The position numbers were made by a program, and so were the translations under genes. The notes beneath the pieces are model-generated. The model searched no databases and had not been told where the DNA came from. It saw only the letters and a program-made list of their open reading frames with translations. A DNA stretch of 64,000 bases from Nephromyces sp. MM_2019 (lineage: Eukaryota > Apicomplexa > Aconoidasida > Nephromycida), in contig JADHZB010001096.1 in the NCBI GenBank assembly GCA_015657535.1, forward strand, positions 64,685-128,684. Reading direction: 5' to 3'. The stretch's first letter is position 1. The number at the start of each line of letters is the position of its first letter. Positions 51,901 to 63,244 of this stretch are shown here, in pieces.

Positions 51901-54900
51901 AATTGAAGCTCGTAATATTCTCGCGGAATGCTGCGATGTGTTATTAGTGTGTTAGCTCACCTTAATCAGACTCTCTGGGATTTTCTCTCTACCAAATCAC
52001 TTTTCTTTTCCGCTTTTAAATTTATAGTGTGTTAGTGTATGTTGATTCACTTTGATCAGACTCTCTGGGGTTTTCTCTCCTCTAAATCACTTTTCTTTTC
52101 CCTTGTAACACTCCTTTTGCTATTTTCGTTGGAGAATTCTCATGCACACAGTTTGTTTCTTTGCCTACCGTCCTGTCATGCAGTTTATATATTGAGTACC
52201 TAGTTTTTGGTAGCATTCTTCATGCTTTTTTCGCATATTTCTGCTTCTAATTTGCTTTTCTTTTTGGTGTTCTGGCTGAGTGTGTTGGGAAATAGTAGAG
52301 TAAATTGCAGCACTTAGTTGCTCACTGCTTCTAATATCATACAAATTTCCGATTGCTTTCTCCAAAGCTGTGCAATAGTCATCTGTCCAAAATTTTCATC
52401 AATAGCATTTGCTTCCTTCCATGGTTATATATGATAGCTAGGAAGGCTAGGTTTGTTGATGGTAGTGTGTGTGTTGAGTGTAGTGCTTGTTTTGCTCTTT
52501 GAAGGCATTTCTTTCAAACAATCGGCGTTTTTATTTGTAAGTAGGTAGAAAGTTTTTGTTTAATTGAATCACTATGTTAACAGCGTCTTAAGCAGCATTT
52601 TTCTTTTGTGGCTGGAGAGAGTATATAGATACTATGTAAACTGAATGTAGAGATATTAGATGAGCAATACGTTAACTGAAGCTACAGAGAAAGAATATAT
52701 ATGTAAAAGCAATCTTCACTAAAGCTAGAGAGAGAATATATAACTACTATGTTAATAAAATGTCTTTCACGCTAGTTTATCACATGAGCACTCTGCATAC
52801 GCAATCGCATAGTCTGATTATTTGGGTATTGTTTTTGGATGCATATAGGTATGGCTCGTGTGTTTGAGTCTCATCATCTCGGTTTGCTATAAAACTTGCT
52901 TTTCTTTGCTTTTTTGCCCTCTATTGAGGTGTGTTAATGTTATGTGGTTTCCTAGGCTTTATACATCGAATTCATCATGGAATTCTTCCTTCTTTTTACA
53001 CACTTTATGCCGAGTGATTACCTCCTGCTTATCCTTTGTTTGTTTGAATTCTTCTTGAAGCTTCAAGTTTCATGTATTTTATTTGCATCTCCGTTTTACT
53101 TCAGCTCGAAGCATTACCTACAATCGGCTTGGCCCGTCTACTAGTTTTAGCAGCACATCCCCTGATGAAGCAGCCATGAATCAACAGCCACAGTCACAGC
53201 TACCACAGTCTCGTCTACCGCAAATTCAGCTTCAGAAAGAAAAGTCTATTGATCCAAAGAGACTTGAGGTATGTTGGCGAAAGGTTTTTGTGTGTGCAAA
53301 ATTGAGTAGCGAAATTTTCGTTGTCACTGTTCAAACTTTAGCGTGAGATTAGACTGTAACGCAGGATATTACTGTACTATTATCATTCCTGTTTAACCGT
53401 GTGTGTACTAATGTATGGTTACGTGTGAGAATTTTCCATACTGAAAAGTCGGCTTCGTTGCTTTGCTTATGTGCTTAATTTTAGAGACTGTAACAAGAAA
53501 ATACATAAATGAAGAAACTGCATAAATTATGGGCTTGCCTTTGTTATTTCCGCCTCTTCTGTATGTATTCCTGTCCAAATTTTCTCCTTTATAATGTATG
53601 TAAAGATGCTATTTATATCTTTTAATTATTTTTTGAAGATGTGGTTTTGATGTGATGAGCTTCGTGTGTACGTATACTAATATATCTTTGTTGCATTGAT
53701 TAGAGCTATGCTTCATAGATGAGAACTTCAAACTTACAGATTTAAAAGCTTCTTATCGTAGAATTTTGTGTGTAAAAGTCGGTCTCTATTTTTTTTGAGA
53801 TTCGTTTTCCCACTGAAAGCGCAAAGGAACGGCCGATTCGCACTTTTCTCTTCTTTGATTCGTATACTGTGGAATTTTTAGTGCTTGAAGCAGCTGACGT
53901 ATGCGTATCTGGGATAAGTTTTTTATGAACTCTGCATTGCGATAGTATACTGTGTAACCTTTAAATTTCATTTAGACCTTTTCATCATTTCTCTTTAAAT
54001 TATATTAAAAAACTCGTTTTTTTCCATTTTTTGAGTATTATTTATGTTTTTGAGCTCGCCATTCTGCTGATTTGTATCCTGCTGCTATGATACCATGATT
54101 TGTAGTAATTTGTTTTTCGCGTATTTTGCTCTCAAATTTTCACATGGAAAGTTTCATAATAAAGTTTGTATTAATGGATGTTTGCTGTAGTGTAAAGTGG
54201 AGTTTTCATGTTGATTTTCAACAAATTATGATATTTTTGCATGCAAAATGCTCATGTTTAATGAAATAAAACTCCTTGGGCAGGCCTCTAAAGTAGCTTC
54301 AAACTCTTTTTCTCGACTTTTTTTGCCTACTGTGCAGCTTATGAAGCAACTAACTCAATTGAATGCTATTAACGAGACTAACAATGCACACGGTGCAGAG
54401 TACTCATGGTACTACCTGGATTTACAGCAACAGGTTCAAACGAAAATACGTTTTTTCTTCTTCTTCTTCTTCTGGCCTTTTTTTACGTTCTTTTTAGAAA
54501 GAAATCTTCAACTCTTATCACGTTGCTTTTTTGACTGTATTTGAGAACCTTGTGTTTTGCAGGTAGTTTTGTGGTATAATTGTGTGTGGGGTTAAATTCG
54601 AATTCAATTACTGTTTGTGTGCTCATTAAGTCCTTGAGACTAGCAGATTTCCCTTTTTTCCGGCTTCTTTTTGCCAATTTTCTTACCATCTGCTTACCTA
54701 GATACTTTATGATATCTTCTTCTGGTGCTTTTTTCCATTACTGTTAAACTGATGAGATTTTCTTGATGCGCACGCACGATATCAATCATCATGTTGCTTC
54801 CATTTCTCAGAAACAGGGCCCCTTTAGTACCTTGTGTATGCTGCAATGGTTTGATGCTGGCTACTTCCAGGTTTGAAGATAGGCACTAGAGCAAATGAGT

Positions 54901-57900
54901 TTCTCCTATTCTTTCTAAATCTTCATTTTTTGTAGCATCTCTTCTTGTGTAGTGAAAATTTCACTATTTTGATTACTAGAAACAGCTAAACCATCTTTTA
55001 GGAGAGGATGATGTACTATGCCTGCTCGGAATACTTTCGTTTGTTGACTGTGGCGTTAGTTTGGGTGTTTTCCTCGTACTAAATGAGTGGAATTCTTATT
55101 CAACCAGCCTTTTCTCTTCTTCATCAGTAGGTTTATCTCAGTAGAAAAGTAGATTTTTGATTGTCAGGTTGCTATCGAATGGCTTCTTTTTGTGTAAGAA
55201 GGAATGAGAATTATATTACGCTTGTGTTTTTTTTTTGCGATATTAGGCGCCATTTTTTTGTATTGTTTTCGTTTTTTCGGATTGTTTTTTTGCCTACTTT
55301 AATAGTAGCGCTGTGAAATTATTCTATGACTAACACATTGGCATGAACTCTATGATTAGTGGCATGATGAAGCACGAATCAGCTGCAAATTAAGTAAGTT
55401 TATGAGCGATTTTAGAGGAATATTGAAGATTTTTTGAAGAAGTGATTTATATCGCACACACACGTTTTCTCGATCTAATCTGATAAGTTGTTTCTCTGCT
55501 TGAAGTCTCAAGTAGCACTAACTGTATTATAGTAACTCCGAGTATGAGTAACTGCCTCTGTGTGTGTGGTATAATAAGTATTGTTTAGCATATAGTAGCA
55601 GGGGTTTCAATATTTTGCTAGTTAAGCTTAAAAGGTATAAGTAGTGTTACCACGGATAACACTACTTCTCTATTTGTCTGCCAGACTTGTGTATTATTGA
55701 GCTCTATTTCTCTCCTAGTTTAGTGTGCTGGTATATTATTACTTGTTCCTGTAAGTGGTCAGCCTATTGATTTCTCTCAGTCTGACATTAAGCAGCACAT
55801 ACAAACAAATGTTATTTTGTTGGATTTACAGTGAATATGCTTCACTTTTTCTGCTTATGAACTGTATTTGAATGAACGTATAGCAACTCCCAAACTGGGA
55901 ATTTCTCGGTGTAGCTACGCCATTCTGCTGATTTTAAATGTATGGGAAATCTGTTGTTCATCACCCAACTAGTCATAAGTGTGTTAAATGGTTATTAGTT
56001 ATGTTTCTATGATCTGTAACTCTATGATTTAATCTTCATTCTACTTTATGCGTGTCACTGTGGTTTTTTACAACGAGCCATTAATGAGACGGTATGCTTA
56101 GGGAGCAAATGCTTCCCTTTCTATATAATATCCTGGAAAAATATGAATTTTTCCCTACAATCCAATCTACAGCCTTGTTGAACTGTACATACACTGCTTC
56201 CCACTGTTTTATCCCCTTATCTTCACTGAAGGTAGCCATTACGCTTTGCATGTTGTTTAACATTTTTTCATTGATTTTTTAATATGCTGCCCTTTTCATG
56301 TAAACTTTGCAGCCGGATACACCTCTTCGTAGGAGCGATGAGTCGACTTTTTCTCCGATCGACAATGGTAAGATATTTTTTGATTTGTGTGGTTGTGATT
56401 CTCACACATGCCGATACATACACGCTGAGAAACACACCAAAAAGCACCGAGAAACACGCACCAACAAACACGCACCGAGAAACATGCACCAACAAGTACA
56501 CCCCAACACACACATTGAGATATGCTCATATAAATGTACAGTTGCTTCTTTGCGACGCTTCAGAGTTGTGTGTTACGCGAGCAGGAAATTTTTTTTGACA
56601 ATCCTTGTGTTGTCTTCAGCGTGGAATTTTGCAGAATTTTTGCTTTTCAAGTGAAAACATGCGATTTTTTTTTCTATTATATTCTTTAGATATTTTATAA
56701 AAGCAGAAACTATTTGTATTAATTAACACTATAACCTGGTTGTTAAGTCGAAATGATTAGGGGTGGCATCTTTGCTGCTTCTTTCTAATATATGTTTTGT
56801 AATATTTGAATTTTCACACCTTTTAGCTTAGGAGATAAATAGGGGTGTTTGAATTTTTTACCCACACACACTCCATAGGTTTTCGCTTGTTTCTGGAACC
56901 TATGGAGTTTTTCTATAGCTATTCAGTGAATTATGCTCTTCCTATTGAATAGCTAAGTTGATCCAGTGCTTAGAGCTTGATGTGCTTTTTCTATATAATA
57001 GTAAAACTTTCAGGGAGGATTTTTCATTGAGAAATCTTTGCAATTTTGTAGGTACCAGGCTGGAAGCCACAGCAAAGAAGTTATTGTATGCTGCCAAGAT
57101 CACATCCATAGTAAGTATAGCATCGCTTCAGCTGCTGTTGACTTTGCTTGTAGCTGTGTGTGTTACTGTTCAGTTCCTGCTGCTCAATGATGTATTCCAG
57201 GTTTTTCTGTGTGTGTGTTTCTTCAATTGATGAAAGTCGCTTCAGTCTCAGCTGCCATAATTTTGTGCAGAAAAGGATGTTTCTTGTGGTTTTCCTGTGT
57301 TAGAGAGTTACTTTTAGTTTTGGTTTTTGTGGCGTTTTCCTTTCTTTTTTTTTAAGGTGGCTATTTTGTCAGCACAAGTCTTCATCTTTATGTAAATCAA
57401 ACTTCCTATGCTAGTGCTCTCTTGTTATGCTTTTTTTTTGAGTATTATTCTTCCATTTCTTTGTCTAGAAAATCCAAAGTTTTTTGGGCTTTATATGTCT
57501 ATTGGTTTGGGTATATAGTTCTTGCTGTATCAAACCTTTATTCCAACTATATGGTTACCTCATATCTTGCTCCAATTTTCACTCTCCTTGTATTTTGCTA
57601 TTGCCTTCAATGATGTTTCATGCACACAATGCAAGTGTGTATTTACGTGCAATTGGCGGTTTTTGGATGAATATTACTATGAAAGCTACAGGAGTTGTTT
57701 TTTCCTAATAAATCAGGTTTTGGCGATGATTGCAGAACATTTTATGTTTTTTTCAGCCTTTTTGAGTTGAATACGCTTATTCATATGAGATCTTCTAGAC
57801 TTTGTGTGTATTTGAGAAGTCTTTGCTATGATTCACATCTCTGCCTGGTGCAATTTTGCTCGTAATCTCATTTCTTCGTATTGTCCTGCTTAAACAGATG

Positions 57901-59558
57901 GATTTCAGTTCAAATATTTATGATTCTTCGAGGAGTACGAAGTCTTCCTTGAAGCCGTAAGCGATTTTTTGTTCAAGCTTTCTCCATTTATGCCAGGGTT
58001 ACTATACATGGTTTTGGTATTGAAATATTTCTACATCTTGGATGTTGTCGAGAAGGTTTTTTACTTCTTTTTCATATTTTTTAGTATTTTTGGCTTGCAA
58101 GTTATTGCTGAGAAGTTCTTGCTTCATTTTCGAGAATTTCAAAGTTTTTCAAATTGTTGACTTGAGTGGCGAGATATGTTTTTTTCACGTTTTTGAGTCT
58201 TTATGTTTCAGGTTTTTTAAGTCTTATTGATGAATTGTATGTGTAATTACATCTTTTTTAAACTCTTCCCACGATATATTCGCTTTATGTTTAGCAATGT
58301 GTGCAGTCTGAAGGTGTCGAAATTTTACTTTTTCGTTTGTTTTCAGGCTTCATGCGTGTGTTGTTCATCTTTTTTTTTGCCTTATTGTGTGTACTGGGAT
58401 GGTTTTTTTAGGCTATCTTTGGAGGCCAAGGTTCACAATGCTCACATAGCTTTAGCTCCGCTATTCGATATGGCAAAAAAGGTTAGTTTAGATTTCTTTT
58501 TTTTTTAGAGGGTTTTGGCTTTTTAGGCTTTAATTGCAGCAGATGTTTTTAAGTTTTTTACTTCAGCGGCAAGTTTGTTTGGAATTCATGAATTTTGCGT
58601 ATTTTCATGATGATTTATCGTTTTCTTAAATGTTGTTTCCTTGCCTATCTTAATCTTTTTTATCTCTACGTGAGGGTTTTCTACCAAAATTTTGAGTGTT
58701 TTATGCTCTAGGTTTGATGGCCTTGAATTTATTGTTAAAGTAGCACGTGGGCTATAAATACTTTTATAAAATTCTGTGTTAAATGATCTCTGTATATGCC
58801 TTGTAGTATGTGTGGAAATAATTCCAAATATATCCGATACTGAATTAGTTTAGATTTCTTGTCTTTTGCTTTTTATCGTTTATTTTGGGATAATCTTGTT
58901 GCGAAGAAAAATTCCTCAAAGCTTCCAATGAAACTCCTACATTTGATAGCTGGATGTCAAGGAATCATGTTCGTTTTAATTATATGCTTTGTACTGCAGT
59001 ATCAGTTGATATGTTTTTTCTTCTTCTTTTGCTCAAGTGTGAATGCTTCAAAATTCATCAAAATTTCTGTTTTTTTTAGGTTTTCTACGTGAGAAGTTGG
59101 GATTTTGATGTTTTTGTGCAAAATTTGGTGTGCGATGTTTATTTTTTTTCGTTTTATTTTTGTTTTTGGACTACTTTTTATGAGCAGTTACTCTCTTTAT
59201 TTAGTGCTTCAATGAAGCAAACACCGGTTAACCGTTATTGCTCGTAAAAATTTTAGGTTGCTAGGATTGTTTAGACATTTTATTGCGCAGCTGGTAGACT
59301 GCTTTGTTTTATAGCTTTAGTAGTGTTGCTATTGGTGAAGGTACGATTTTAAAAATTGTGATTGGAACTCCAGTGCTGAACTAGCAATAGGCGTCACCGT
59401 TTGTATGATTGTTTTTTGTTGGTCATTAGGGTGCTATAAGTCTCCAATAATAATCTGTTTTGTACTATTGCTCTTTTTTTTTATGTCAGCAGCAACAGAA
59501 GTCTATGCCGTTTGGTCCAGATGTTGTGAAGAGAAAAAAGGTCAACATCAATAAGTAG
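48933..59558 (+). CDS. Ser/Pro-rich protein with a GYF domain (10 exons)
   Basis: Exons 48933-50742, 51106-51489, 53105-53268, 54338-54433, 54811-54870, 56313-56367, 57052-57110, 57898-57956, 58412-58481 and 59490-59558 total 2826 nt (941 aa). Intron phases are 1, 1, 0, 0, 0, 1, 0, 2, 0. The ATG at 48933 is the first after an in-frame TGA. Exon 1 alone encodes about 600 residues of low-complexity Ser, Pro, Gly and Asn with a PPPPPP run near the start and short internal repeats. Exons 4-6 make the GYF domain. Exon 4 gives WYYLD (W810, Y812), exon 5 gives QGPF, M828, W831 and GYF at 835-837, and exon 6 gives TPLRRSDESTFSPI. This fits the signature W-x-Y, GPF-x4-M-x2-W-x3-GYF exactly. GYF domains bind proline-rich peptides of the PPG type in splicing (CD2BP2) or translational repression (GIGYF, SMY2). 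The tail has two short helical Ala/Leu/Lys segments and ends in a basic VVKRKKVN stretch. I cannot say which GYF subfamily it belongs to; exons 7-9 are the least certain. Confidence 0.86.
50931..50978. repeat. 24-bp tandem duplication
   Basis: The unit tgatgagtgtgaagat plus eight bases occurs at 50931-50954 and 50955-50978 with two or three differences. It lies in the first intron of the GYF gene. Confidence 0.85.
51580..51595. repeat. (GT)n microsatellite
   Basis: Eight GT units in the second intron of the GYF gene. Confidence 0.9.
51941..52100. repeat. duplicated segment of about 75 bp in GYF intron 2
   Basis: Copy 1 (51941-52010) and copy 2 (52021-52100) share agtgtgttag, atcagactctctggg, ttttctctc and aaatcacttttcttttc. 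The second copy has a short insertion. The conserved cores are long and nearly identical, so the duplication is probably recent. It is non-coding. Confidence 0.85.
54455..54472. repeat. (TTC)n microsatellite
   Basis: Six TTC units about 20 bases downstream of the donor of GYF exon 4. Confidence 0.9.
55639..55667. repeat. perfect 11-bp inverted repeat with 7-nt loop
   Basis: The arms aagtagtgtta (55639-55649) and taacactactt (55657-55667) are perfectly complementary around ccacgga. The hairpin lies in intron 5 of the GYF gene, between the two exons that carry GYF and its C-terminal part. Confidence 0.9.
56421..56516. repeat. degenerate minisatellite rich in CAC/AAC
   Basis: Interleaved short units such as gagaaacac, gcaccgagaaaca and gcaccaacaa recur about every 28-30 bases over about 95 bp. 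It starts about 55 bp after the donor of GYF exon 6. The plus strand is unusually poor in T here compared with the T-rich intron around it. Confidence 0.85.
56870..56908. repeat. perfect 12-bp inverted repeat with 15-nt loop
   Basis: The arms actccataggtt (56870-56881) and aacctatggagt (56897-56908) are perfectly complementary. The hairpin lies in intron 6 of the GYF gene, about 145 bp before exon 7. Confidence 0.92.
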
Positions 59559-62311
59559 CCTTGTACTAGAGGGCTGCGTCTACTTGTTATTTTGATGCCT
59601 TTCATCAAGTGTGAATCTTGTTGAAAAGAGACAGTTTCTTTTTTACCGGAAAAGGCAATAATATCTTTGGAAGCTCGCCCATATGGTTACTTCTCTCTCT
59701 ATTTTATTCTCTAGTATAAGGATATCCCCTTCGTAGCACACAAAACGCGCTCAATGCAATTGTTGCTCTTAATAGTGATTCGATGTTTTCATTGCTTTTG
59801 TAATCATAAAGTCTCATTGCTATTTTTTTCCCGGCTAAATTATAGAAAAGTAGAATATTCATATATAATGATAATATAGTCTGCATTGTAATTGGCGGAT
59901 TAGTTTATGTTTTTGTAACTCATGCTGTTTTCGTTTCTGAAGAACCGAAACTTTCGCTTTGAATTTTTTCTACGCCTTTACATCTGTCGAAATTATTTTT
60001 GCAAACTTTGTTGATTTTTTCTTCGTTGAATGAGATTTGGGCGGAGCTTCTTGACTGCTTCACTAAAAAAAGGGATAAGTTATGCTTCAACGATACCTGC
60101 GGAGCTTTACTGCTTTTGCCATAATACCGCGTGATTTGGCATGCCAGGAATTTGGTTTTCGTTTAATTTTTATCAATGAGCGCAGAGGAATAGGAAAGAG
60201 GGGTGCATTATGTTGTGCACCTTTCAGCCCACTGTGATTCATAAAATTTGTAGTTACGGAAGAGCGGGGTTTTCTTTGTTTTGGTGGGTTTCAATTGCGG
60301 TAGTGATTTTAGTTTGTTTGGAAATTACCTCCAAACATTATTTTTGAGCGCTGCTTGCCTTGAATATCCTGCTGGAAGCGTATACGATAACTTTGAATGA
60401 TTTTTTGGTGTCTTTAACGCAAAGAAATTTTGTTCAGGAGTCTTTTTAACGGATGTTTATCTATATTTACCGGGTTGCTGTGAAACAATATCAGCGCTAT
60501 AATATTAACACACTGTGTTGACTAGCTTTGCTAATGCAATCAGTTAAAGTAGAGATATTTATACGATGTAGGTTATCGTTTAATTTCTCCTTTAGATTGC
60601 TGCTGTTAACCTTTAACTTTGGGTTATTCTTGCACTTATAGGTGGTGCAACGAGATACTTCCCAACCCAGACAAGCATCCTTTCATTAAAAAACGATCCT
60701 GCATTATAGCTGCTCTCTAGATATGTAGTCACCTTTTCATTTTTACCAGTTTTAGGTGACCGCATCGACGATTTTTACTGCTAATCAACCAAGACATGAA
60801 AAAAAATTCAAGATTTGTCAAGTACTAAATTGTTCGGTAAGGTGGAATCTCATGAAACTTAGAGATAAACACTTTATGACACCCCACAATATTTTCTTTA
60901 CATCAATCTATTGCCAATTATGATGTGCCATAGCCATAATCGCTAGTGTTGCCAAAAGCTACCGAATTAAGCTTGCAAGAAGCGTAAACTTGAAGCTACC
61001 ATCGGATGAAGGATTCACCTGGCATGCCTCTTCTGTATATACTTTATCAATTTGGAATACCTTAGTGGATTTTACAAAACTTGTAATTGCGGCACTAGTG
61101 ACTTCTCGTAGAAAGATCATGCAGGGCAGGCCTGAACTTTTTGTCAAGACTAGCTACTGTTGCTAGCAACTGCTCATTGGGAGTTTGGAACTGGTTTGAA
61201 TGATGCACTTCCTGCGTTGCGTTTTTATTGCTGATATAACTTTTTAAGGTTGAAGCCTTGAACTTCTGCTGTGACTTCAAGCTCTAGTAAAGAGGAGTTG
61301 ATATTACTGTAACTGCTTATAGGGTTGGTCCTCAAACCTACATTCCAGTAAACTGGTTTTACCGCTAGTACAGGTTTGATATCATTTGAGGGACCGAGGT
61401 TACGAATTGCGAAAGGGCTTTGCCCTAAGTTACTTGCTCTGGGTGGCTTGCTTTACTTGCTCGCTTAGAGGCTCTCTTCTGTTGCGCAAAAGATACCTTT
61501 GATACTATTCAGAGCAGCATATAATTTATCTACTCTCTCTCCTCGTAGATTGGTTTTTTTTTAATCAAAAAAGGATCATATAGTAGTATCGGGGGTGGCC
61601 GACCCGTGCTCAACCTACCTCAAATTATGGTATGCTATTTTTTGGGTAGGCAGCTTTAGTAGCACGTATGATGGTTACAAAGTCCCGGTTGTATATCAGG
61701 CCCTGAGTGACCCCGACTCCCCCTATCATCAGACATTCAAAGTATCACATCATTGTATAGAACTGAGTAAGTCTGCAGCTTTTTGAGTGACTCTATGCTA
61801 ACAAAACTAAGGCGATGGAGGGGTTTACTTCTCCTTCCCATGTGTAGTCAATGTTGAAATTGGGTCGTGGAGCACTTCTTTGAAAGCTATAATTAATTTT
61901 TTCATCATTTCTCGAAGATGCTCGACAATAGACTGATCATGTGCTCCTTTCTTCTCAGCAAATTTAGTGTCAGAAGGCATCATCGGAGCGATTTCATACC
62001 GCCATCGAGTAGTTAACGCATTTAGTCACTTTTCGATATTTTTGCCTTCTACATGTTTGGGTACCCTTGTAAGTAGCGATGAAGATGTGAAAATATGAAA
62101 AGTACAGATAACAACTGTGATGGATCCTCGCTACATATTCACACTTGGAGTAGTGTGGTGGAAACACGGATACGCTGCATTCTTACACTTTGTCTTTCTC
62201 CGCAATTTGGCTGAATATGCGTGAAAAATACAGTTTATCTGCAGTGCACATCAAGACCATCATCTACCCGAGTTTTAAGCTTAATCAAGGGTGTTGATTG
62301 CAGCTATCAAT
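59559..62311. other. intergenic DNA between GYF gene and right-hand open frame
   Basis: The plus strand stays T-rich to about 60.7 kb, fitting a 3' transcribed tail, then becomes balanced. A small weak hairpin (ggtgca and tgcacc) is at about 60204-60223. No frame is assignable to a family. Confidence 0.45.
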
Positions 62312-63244
62312 ATGCAAATCACTCTCAGGGGCCGCCTTAGGAACCTCCTTGGCTGCTGTACTTCTGGCTCCAAGTATAAACATATAATGCATGAGGCTGG
62401 CTTTGGGGTATTATATCGCCAACTTCCTTATTTGGGAGTTCGCATTGCTCATCAAGGCTTTTCTGACGTCAGCTATTTGTGGCAGCGTTTACTTAATGAG
62501 CTAGAAAGCCAGGTTGCTCGCAATGATAGGAACAACATTCCACTCTTAGACCTTGCAAAAAAGAAAATGGAATTGCCGCACTTGAAGCAACAGCTAACTA
62601 TGAACAAGGCATCCACGGGAAATGCCGGTATATTAGAATGTATTGATGACACAGAAGGTCTTTCTCATAAGTTTGCAGAACATTCTCAAGAGGATCTGCA
62701 GTTTACTAAAGATATCGATGCTGCTTCTCCACGGGTAATGGATACTTCTGAAAATGACCTGCACCGTACGAGGCATAGTATAGCCTCTAAAGGCATTGAG
62801 GGGGTGAAATTGGTTGAATTGAATGAAAATTCAAGCTTTCTGGTGCCAGCTACGGGTAATTCAAAAAGTTCTGCAGTAGAAAAAGACTCAAAAAGGTTGA
62901 TGCAGGGATTTTCATTGCACACGAGGGAACTTGAAGCTACGGTAGCTAATTGTGATATTACAGGAAATTTTCATGATTTTACTTCAAATTTTTATGAGCC
63001 GCGAGACTCAACTCAAAATGATTTCCAGGCTCCAAACGCAGAAGTTACTTCCGAAATGACATCTTCAAAAAACTGGGTTCAGCATGAATTATGCACTGAC
63101 GAGAGCAAAAGCATAAGCGAAGGCATAACTGATCCTCGGACCCATCATTTTGCCGTTAAGGATGTGCATAATTCACTGGCAAACACTGTGTACAAGCTCT
63201 CTAAGAACGGTAAAAGTGTTGGGTGCCTTACAGGATTTCATTGA
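62312..63244 (+). CDS. unrecognised hydrophilic protein or large exon
   Basis: An open frame of about 310 codons, the longest unassigned one in the window and far longer than chance frames at this composition. The first ATG after an in-frame TAA is at 62312 (MQITLRGRLRN). An acceptor-like attgcag just upstream means it could also be an internal exon. Residues about 20-75 look folded, with GFGVLYRQLPYLGVRIAH then WQRLLNELE. The rest is polar, rich in Ser, Asn, Asp and Glu, and probably disordered. The frame ends at TGA 63242-63244. A donor-like gtaaaa at about 63210 in phase 1, and a coding-like frame just after the stop at 63258-63330, suggest the gene may continue to the right by splicing. 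I recognise no family. Confidence 0.5.
   Translation: MQITLRGRLRNLLGCCTSGSKYKHIMHEAGFGVLYRQLPYLGVRIAHQGFSDVSYLWQRLLNELESQVARNDRNNIPLLDLAKKKMELPHLKQQLTMNKASTGNAGILECIDDTEGLSHKFAEHSQEDLQFTKDIDAASPRVMDTSENDLHRTRHSIASKGIEGVKLVELNENSSFLVPATGNSKSSAVEKDSKRLMQGFSLHTRELEATVANCDITGNFHDFTSNFYEPRDSTQNDFQAPNAEVTSEMTSSKNWVQHELCTDESKSISEGITDPRTHHFAVKDVHNSLANTVYKLSKNGKSVGCLTGFH

Noticed and set aside
56268..56654. Cys/Val-rich minus and Thr/His-rich plus frames near 56.4 kb
   Set aside because: They are translations of the CAC/AAC minisatellite.
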